Source: Vitis vinifera
Taxonomy: Eukaryota > Streptophyta > Magnoliopsida > Vitales > Vitaceae
Direction: 5' to 3'
DNA length: 64,000 nucleotides
NCBI RefSeq assembly: GCF_030704535.1
Contig: NC_081806.1
Coordinates: forward strand, 3,607,001 to 3,671,000
Position numbers and translations under genes: made by a program. Below the pieces are notes generated by a model. That model saw only the letters and a list, made by a program, of their open reading frames with translations, was not told the origin of the DNA and made no database searches. Each line of letters opens with the position of its first letter. The stretch's first letter is position 1. Positions 56,822-64,000 of this stretch are shown piece by piece.

Positions 56822-59176
56822 ATGCCTCAAGGAACACTTGAAGTCCTTCTTGTCGGTGCCAAGGGTCTCGAGAACACTGATTTTCTCTGTAAGTTTCTGC
56901 TGAAGTTTCACAGATTTTCTCGTTTTCTTTCTTCTTCTACTGGTTCACGTTGAGATTAATGTCGATGTATGTGAATTTATGTTGGTTTTTGGTCTTATGG
57001 ATGTGGTGCTTTTCATATTGTTGTATGATCTTCTGATCAGGATCTAGGTTTTGACTCTGAGAGAGAGTTTTTGGCACTAGGATTTGATCTGGGTCTCGTA
57101 CACAGAGATTTTAGCTTTTTGAGAACTGTTACTCTTTTATCATTTTTTTGAGGCAGGACCACGTTTGGCTGCTGAGAAAGCAGAGGATGGAAGGGAAAAC
57201 TTTTTTTCAATTAATGAAAAATCCTTTTTTTTTTTTTTAAAGCGTTTCATTCTTGTTCTCCATTTCCCCACCAACCAAATAGATGGTTTTAAGTTCTTTT
57301 TTGTTCTTGTAAGCAGTAAGTCGGATAGAGGTTCCAGAAATCCCATTAATTCTTAGGGTCTTTGCAATTTGATTTGACTTTAATGATCTATCTTCTATAT
57401 CTTCATGGATGGTGGCTATAGTTTTAACAGATCTTGATTTGTGCAATATTTATTTCTCAGCTTAGTATCATTCTTATTGGGATCTAAGTTATAATTTTTT
57501 TTTTTTCAGTTTAAATTCTGCTTCACACACTTCTTGTTGAATTGGTGGTTTTTGATCTTCTTCACAGAGACGCTGGATTAATAGTTCACAGTTAAGGTTA
57601 ATTTAGTAGGATCAATTTGGTTGGGTTTAGGTCATACAATTTTTGTTTTCAATCATATCTATCAAGAGAATTATTAATTAAGGAAAAAGAAGTTTATTAT
57701 CTCCTCGGAAATTTATTATCATCTCTGTTTGTATTCTTGTCTTGCTTAGATTTCTTTAAGTTAAATAAGCTACATTCATACTTAAAATATGAGATTTCCT
57801 TTGGATAGTTGAGAATTGACAAAGGCAAGTGTGTTTTTCTGATATAGAAAGTGGATTTTGGTAATATTTGTTTCTGTTTTCATCCTGTCCATTCATTTGA
57901 ATCAGTCTTATCTGTCGAGTATGAAATTTTGGACTTATACTGAAGCAAATTGTTTCAATTAATTGCTCATGTGTTCTTTAGGCCATGATCTCCATCGCTA
58001 TTGTGTATCTCTGTGTTTCCTGATTGATGGTATTTAATTCTTTTGGGCAGGTAACATGGATCCTTATGTTGTTCTCACTTGCCGCACTCAGGAGCAGAAA
58101 AGCAGTGTTGCATCAGGTGTGCTCTCTAATCCATTTGATTTGTAAGCAGAAAATATGCATAACAAAACATAACAGATCTGTACCAGTTCTATATTCACAT
58201 TGGAAACTGTGGATGCAGGAAAAGGATCTGACCCAGAATGGAATGAACATTTCGTATTCACCATATCTGAAGGCATCTCAGAACTCACCATTAAAATAAT
58301 GGACAGTGATAGTGGTAGTGGTGATGATTTTGTGGGAGAAGCAACGTGAGTACTAGTTCCTACCTATGAATATTTCCAGCCAGCAAAGTTCAATGTCCTA
58401 TTTTTCATTTTGATAATGCTAAACTAAGGATTTACACAGTCAGTTTCTGCCTTGTCTAGTACCACCAATTCTAATTCAGTGCTACTTCTGTTAACCAAAC
58501 ATGGTTAGTGAAAATATGTATTTTGAAGATTCAGTTCTAGCTTCTAGGCATTGACCAAAAACTTGTACAAATACTGCTAAGAGAAATCAGGATGGCTTAT
58601 TTTAATTCTCATGTAAAACACAATGGGACTGGTGAACCTGGTAAGTATTTATTTGTAGGTAGTGCCAAGGAAGGTTAATTTGATGCTTGCTTTGTTACCC
58701 TTGCAGCATTCCACTAGAGGCACTCTTCACGGAAGGAAGCCTGGAGCCAGCACCGTACAATGTTGTTAAAGACCAGGAATATTGTGGAGAGATTAGAGTT
58801 GGCCTCACTTTCACTCAGAAGGTGATTTTCTATCTTTGTTAATTTGCATGAATTCATATGCATTAGCAGAGAAAAAGAAATGTGAAACCCTCCTAAAAAC
58901 TTGCCCTTCATGACAAGGTAGCAGCAGCTCAATGAGTTGCCCTTGATTTGACAAAGCAGGCATCATTTCTAAATCTCACTGTGACATTCATAATCTCCAC
59001 TATGATATATGGGATGAGGCTTCTTCCTTTTTTCCCCCTTTGATAGAGTTGAGAAGGCACTACAAAAGTGCTGCTGAACTGACAATTTTTTACTTTCCTT
59101 GCCATAGGGAGAATGTGATGGGGAGTCCTGTGCGCAGGAGGAAAACTATGGCGGATGGAAAGAGTCTTCTTATTGA
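56822..59176 (+). CDS. Small C2-domain protein, ERG3 (elicitor-responsive protein 3) like, five exons
   Basis: Exons by GT-AG reading: 56822-56888, 58051-58116, 58219-58345, 58707-58821, 59108-59176, joining in frame to 147 residues. The protein starts MPQGTLEVLLVGAKGLENTD, continues NMDPYVVLTCRTQEQKSSVA, DPEWNEHFVF, IMDSDSGSGDDFVGEA, and ends GGWKESSY. This is a single C2 domain with the calcium-loop aspartates (NTD, MDPY, DSDSGSGDD) largely kept. It closely resembles rice ERG3, a fungal-elicitor-induced protein thought to bind phospholipid in a calcium-dependent way. Intron 1 (about 1.16 kb) is large. AATAAA near 59659. Convergent with the P450 gene. Confidence 0.88.
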
Positions 59177-60590
59177 GTATGAGGCAGTGCTTCTGAACTT
59201 GTGGTATTATGTGGTCTGAGGATGGAAATAATTAGACCATTTGGTTCAATATATTTCTGATGTTGAGACATGTGGTTGAGGAATTTCAGTTTGATGTTAG
59301 TGTGTTGACTCATGAAATGTTCATCTAGTTTCATCTGTTACAATCAAGTGTTCTCCCATACTAGAAATTTTGAATTAAATGGTAGTGTTAACAACAACAT
59401 AGTTTTGATGGATAATCAAATGGTGGTGATCAGCTGTTTGCTGACAAGTGTGCCTAGCAGTAAAGAACTTGGTTATATTACTGATTGGAATAATGGAAAG
59501 TACTGGCTTTGCTCAAAATCAAAGCCTGAGTGGAGAAGTGGAAGATTGAGGCTGAAACCAGCTTATTTAGTCAAGTCTGTGGTAGTGGTAGGTTGTACAC
59601 AGCTTGGGTCTTTGGGGCATGAGTGCTGAGCAACAGCTCCTAACCCAACACTTCCACCAAATAAAACATAAGTTCATACCTACGGCTTTGTTTGGAATGG
59701 GGGAAAAAATAGGAATTTTTTTTTAAAAAAAAATAGATTTCTTTAATTTTAAAATATATGACTTTCCAATTGATTTTAATTATATTAATTTTTAAAGATT
59801 AATTGGTTGATGGGAGTCTCAATTGGTAGAGGTACCAATCAACAACCAAAGACCTACTCCTTACCATGGTCACTTCTAGTGGTCGATTGTGTGGTTTGCC
59901 TAACGCTTACTTTAACTTGGAATAAGCTTTTGGAATTCTTTATAATGTGGTTAATCATTCAAATCTTTTGAAAAGGAACTTTTATTCAATTGACTGAGTG
60001 CATTCACACCTAAATTTGCATAATCTATTTTAGTGCCCATTCAAATCAGCTATTCTGTGAATTATACTCTGGTTTAAGTTAGAGGTTGTATTCTTGAGAG
60101 ACTACATTCTTATACTTTGAGAGAAAGGGGATTGATTTAGTGTGAAAGGATGCTTAGATGCTTGTAAAGATTTTTTGAAACTTTGAATTCAAGTATACAA
60201 AGATTGAATGGATTTAGTTGAAAAACCTTTGTGAAATAAACATAGGCAATTCTTGAACCATAAAAAAATCGGCCAATACCCCATGCACCTCTAGAATTGT
60301 ATTAGCCTAGACTTTCATATTAGATTTAGGCCTCTTATTTAAGACTTTCTCCTTTCTGGTAAGTGTAATTAGAAAAACAAAAGGAAAAGGCAAGTAATTT
60401 GTTAACTTTCAACCCTTGGAGAGAGGACCACTGGAGGCTCAATATCAGCATCAATGACTGTTTCCAAAATTATCTCTCTTTCCCTTCTCTCTATTCTTCA
60501 AATGTCTCTCTGTTATTTGATACAACAGTACATAATATGCTGAAAGGTTATACAGACTGTAAAATCTAAGCAGCAAATGCAGTACATGAA
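59177..60590. other. 3' region of the C2 gene and convergent intergenic DNA
   Basis: The C2 3'UTR probably reaches about 59680. No other gene; a 105-codon ORF at 59312 lies in this UTR and looks like nothing known. From 60380 the sequence is the 3' flank of the P450. Confidence 0.6.
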
Positions 60591-62398
60591 TTAGGCACAA
60601 ACTTGTGGCCATTTTCTAACTTTAGGAATGAGAAGTAGAGGATGTTCCTTCTGTATATTGGCACCAAACTTTTCCCTCATGTCTATCTCTTTAGGATCAC
60701 CCCAATTCGGAAGAGACCAATCAAAGAAATGAATCCAGGAAACCAGAACCGGGGGAATCAGCTTTACAGCCATGGGAAGTCCAGGGCAGATTCTCCTTCC
60801 TGCGCCGAAGGGTATGAATTCAAAATTAGTCCCTTGAAAATCCACAATTGAGTTCAGGAAGCGCTCTGGTTTGAATACTAAAGGGTCTTCCCAACTCATG
60901 GGGTCTCTTCCAATGGCCCAGGCGTTTACCAGTACTTGAGCATCTTTTGGAATCGTATAGTTCATCACTTTGCATGATTCAAGTGCACGGTGAGGAAGGA
61001 GAAATGGTCCAGGTGGATGCAGCCTCAGGGTTTCCTTGAGGCAAGCTTGAAGGTACGGTAGCTTCCGTAGATCGGAATCTTTCAGTGTGCTTTTGTTGAT
61101 CTCTGTGGTGAGTTCTTCACGGATTTTCTTCATGGAGTCTGGACTTCTTATCAACTCTGCCATTGCCCACTCAGTGGTTACACTAGTAGATTCTGTACCA
61201 GCAATAAGTAGCTCCTGCCAAACATCATCTGATCTGAGCTTGAATAGAAAATCGGAACCAATTGGGCGACAATTCCTTTTCAAGTTAAGCAACGATTAAG
61301 TACAAAATGAAATGATGTTATAATGATTCAATTAATTTAATTTCTTTGCCAAAATCAAATAACCACGATCATAGTCTCTTTACTTATGAAGTGTTCCCAC
61401 CACATGAATAACATAATTAACCTCTTACAGAAGATTTATTATGGCAGTTCAATTATATCTATAAGTGCAAGAGTGGAGAGAGTCAGAGAGAGAGAGAGAG
61501 ATCAAACCCCAAGTAAAAAGTTAATCCGATCATCTGTAAAACCATCGTTGATTAGAGCATCGAGAAAATCATGTTGCCTAGTAGCATGGCTCCCTTTTCT
61601 TTCTCTTCTTTCTTTAACGATAGGCTGCCACAGACTAAACAACTCCACAAAGGAATCCCTGGATTTCTTCTGTAACCTCTGAAGATCCAACCCACGTAGA
61701 ATTGGATAATAATCAGCTAAATTTGGAGTAGACATCACGTCCACGGTTTTCTTGACACATCCTAGCATCCTCGCAACTGCAGTCTCATCCTCCAAACTGA
61801 CTAGATCTTTTGATAATAGAGCATTACTTATCATATTCAGTGCAGTAACAAAGGCTAGTTCTTTAAGTTTCACCACCCTACCCTCCATTGAGCTCAAGAA
61901 TCCAACCACCTCCATCAGTTTTTTCTCTCGTAAACATGCTTGTGACTCGATGGCTTTGCCCGAGAAAAGTTGAGTTCGGCACATTGTACGCAAGTACTTC
62001 CATCTGTCATCACACTCAAGCGACCATACTATTGAGTTATTATAGAATTCTGAGCTCTTTTCTGGCATCACTCCCGGAACATATCGGGCACAGAAAATAC
62101 GGTCATAAGAGCTGAGAATTTCTTTGGCGGCGGCCGCCGATGATCCCACGATCAGAGTTTGAGTTCCGAGTCGTAGTGAGAAGAGCGGACCATAGGATCG
62201 TGCAAAGTCGGCCATAGCTATATGACGCTGTTTCCCTATCTGGTGAACGTTGCCTATGATTGGCCATGGATATGGACCCGGTGGAAGTGATATTGGAGAC
62301 TTTGATTTGAGATGCTTGAGGATGAGAAAGATGAGAGGCAGGAGAAGAAGGATCAAAGGAAAGAGATTGGTTCCTTCAGTTAAAGCTGCTTCATCCAT
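60591..62398 (-). CDS. Cytochrome P450, CYP71 clan (CYP76/CYP80-like), two exons
   Basis: Exon 1 is 62398-61508 and exon 2 61214-60591, with a phase-0 GT-AG intron of 293 bp; together about 504 residues. The N-terminal membrane anchor (LFPLILLLLPLIFLILKHL) is followed by the proline hinge PPGPYPWPIIGN. The I-helix oxygen-binding motif is AGTEST, the K-helix is KETLR (ExxR), then KPERF, and the haem loop FGAGRRICPG holds the cysteine ligand. All catalytic motifs are intact. The start at 62398 is preferred over 62434 because a TATAAG on the minus strand (62457-62462) puts transcription start close to 62430. The resemblance to grape proteins labelled N-methylcoclaurine 3'-hydroxylase is by memory; the substrate is unknown. 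Confidence 0.88.
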
Positions 62399-64000
62399 TA
62401 ATTTGATGAAACAAAGCTGGTTTTTGCCGTGCAAAAATTGTTTGTGCAGGAGCCTTCTTATAATGGAAGATGGAGTTAAAGGAGAATTCAGCCATTTACA
62501 ATCCTATAATAGATTATAGATCTGTCGAATTCAACTGGTCCACCCACTTTGAATTGTAGTTGCGGATATTGCTGATAAAAATCCTTGTAATGAAAGAGGG
62601 GCTAATAAAGAATCAATCATCCAGATCTCCTGTCAATGACGGTGTCATTTGAAAAGGCCCCTCTTTGATTTTTAGTGCTTGAATGGATTGAAAATCAATG
62701 CCATTCGTTAACGTTTTGAAATTATTGCATTTCTATTATACCTCAAAATGATAGTAAGAAGATTTTTATGCAATGATAGGGATGACAACTATAATAAAAA
62801 CCTCTCCTTCCTTCACTCAAGTAGTCTCTTCAATCCTATTGACTCTTAAGACTCACCAATTACTTTAAAATTTGGAGTAGGTTTTTTCAAAATAAATTTA
62901 CGAAAATGTCCACTAAAAATATAAAAATCGAGTTCTACACTGATCAGCATTCAGATATCCTATAATTTCGAGATAGGTCGACATTTAAATTTCACTTATA
63001 ATTTTTGGTTTTTAATTTTCTGATATTTCTATATATCATAGCCATAACTGAAGTGTTGGATTCAATGCAATGATAGAACAGAAGAACCAACCTAATCTAA
63101 TACATAAACAAATGGATTTAAAGGCGAGGAACCATTTTATCTACTTTGAAACTGATAATTCTTTAGTGCATTGTATAATAGGATTGTCTGTATTTGATTG
63201 TATATGAAATTGCAACTGGTTAATAGAGTATTGCTACTGTTGGTCCTGCTTTCCTGCTATAAGGCCTTGATAGTATTTTATCCCTCGTTTTCTCCCTGGG
63301 ATATTTGGCTGCTTCATAAGGAGACCAATCACACACCAGGAAAAAAAAAAGGTCATATATTGGTGGGTAATGTGGGATGAATTATACTTAGGGGAATGTC
63401 TTGATTTCCATTTCTCCAAAGAGCGATCTCTTAGCTAGGTAGTAAAAACCGATTAATCGATAATATGGGATTGTTGTTTGTTGCCTTGTCTGCTATGAAG
63501 ACTGCATATTGAACAATTAATCATGGACAGGAACTGTTGGAAGAAGTAAGTTGGTTAAGCTTGGATTTATTAGTCTTACATCAGTGGGTGTCTAGGAAAT
63601 TTGAGTACGGCCGGGAAATAGTACTGGAAAGCCTCCTTTACTGTAGTTTTACCGTACAACAATGGAGTGTATTCATTCTTATACAACAATTTTATATTCC
63701 TTCATTGCTATAGATATCTATAACTCTCCAATATCAATAGGTGTGGAGAATGCAGAAATCAGTTTCCATCTGTCCCTTTCTTGACTCCATGCTGTAGGTT
63801 TGGGCAGAGAATGTTGTGTTTTAGAAATGATTCTCCCAATTCTTTTCCAACAGATTTCTGGGAAAAACATATCAATGATGTTGCTTGAAAAACATAGGCA
63901 TGGTGTGCAATTTGCTCTCTCTCCTGAAAAAGCAAATCAATAGTGTAGTATAAGAAAATATAGTATCACCAAGTTGGCCTTTGCTTTTGATGATTATTTT
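62399..64000. other. Upstream region of the P450 and intergenic DNA
   Basis: TATAAG at 62457-62462 (minus strand) is the likely P450 TATA box. Beyond about 62600 I see only short ORFs and no recognisable gene or element up to the window end. Confidence 0.6.

Noticed and set aside
59312-59629. 105-codon ORF after the C2 gene
   Set aside because: Lies in the probable 3'UTR, no recognisable family and no promoter.
61302-61500. Third coding exon inside the P450 intron
   Set aside because: The exon junctions already join the conserved regions without a gap (INFLLG to ELLIAGTES); the intron has GA repeats and no P450 motif.

Overview
The window is plant nuclear DNA, almost certainly grapevine (Vitis, most likely V. 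vinifera). The ORF at 48870-49538 reads as the grape berry protein VVTL1 from its signal peptide to its C-terminus. The AT-rich gaps, intron-bearing plant genes (a C2-domain ERG3-like protein and a cytochrome P450) and plant Copia elements fit. Identities come from recognition by eye; no search was run.

Region 1 (1-54.7 kb) is a tandem array of thaumatin-like / osmotin (PR-5) genes, all on the + strand and all single-exon. Ten reading frames look intact: 1794, 16696, 23240, 26212, 31087, 35312, 38328, 43568, 48870 (VVTL1) and 51910 (osmotin with a vacuolar-type tail). There are also two pseudogenes (28325, 44672), one roughly 50-bp gene shard (32.9 kb) and four promoters that have no gene of their own (1374, 7985, 9440, 47128). 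The array grew by stepwise duplication. The clearest case is a block at 1783-10209 repeated at 16685-26150. The first copy lost its second gene by a deletion with a 5-bp microhomology. The two blocks meet at a composite Copia fossil (10221-16684) made of parts of two different elements. It sits between the promoter of one TLP type and the 5'UTR of another, so the gene at 16696 has an LTR where its own TATA promoter should be.

The most unusual structure is a 3.49-kb fold-back element (39447-42936). It has perfect outer ends, a 10-bp target-site duplication, and two roughly 1.7-kb arms holding about two dozen copies of a hairpin-forming palindrome in A/T homopolymer DNA. The whole is an inverted repeat built of smaller inverted repeats. 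Smaller fold-back and MITE-like elements lie at 29.0-30.4, 33.3, 46.2, 53.0 and 54.8-56.3 kb.

Region 2 (54.8-64 kb) leaves the array: a repeat cluster, then a five-exon C2-domain gene (+ strand, 56822-59176) convergent with a two-exon CYP71-clan P450 (- strand, 60591-62398), then sequence in which I see no gene.

Together the TLP genes encode small, 16-cysteine secreted or vacuolar defence/ripening proteins. Their promoters share a TGACG element at a nearly fixed distance from the TATA box and an older distal block, so the array probably shares induction by defence or hormone signals while individual members have gained, lost or swapped promoter parts.
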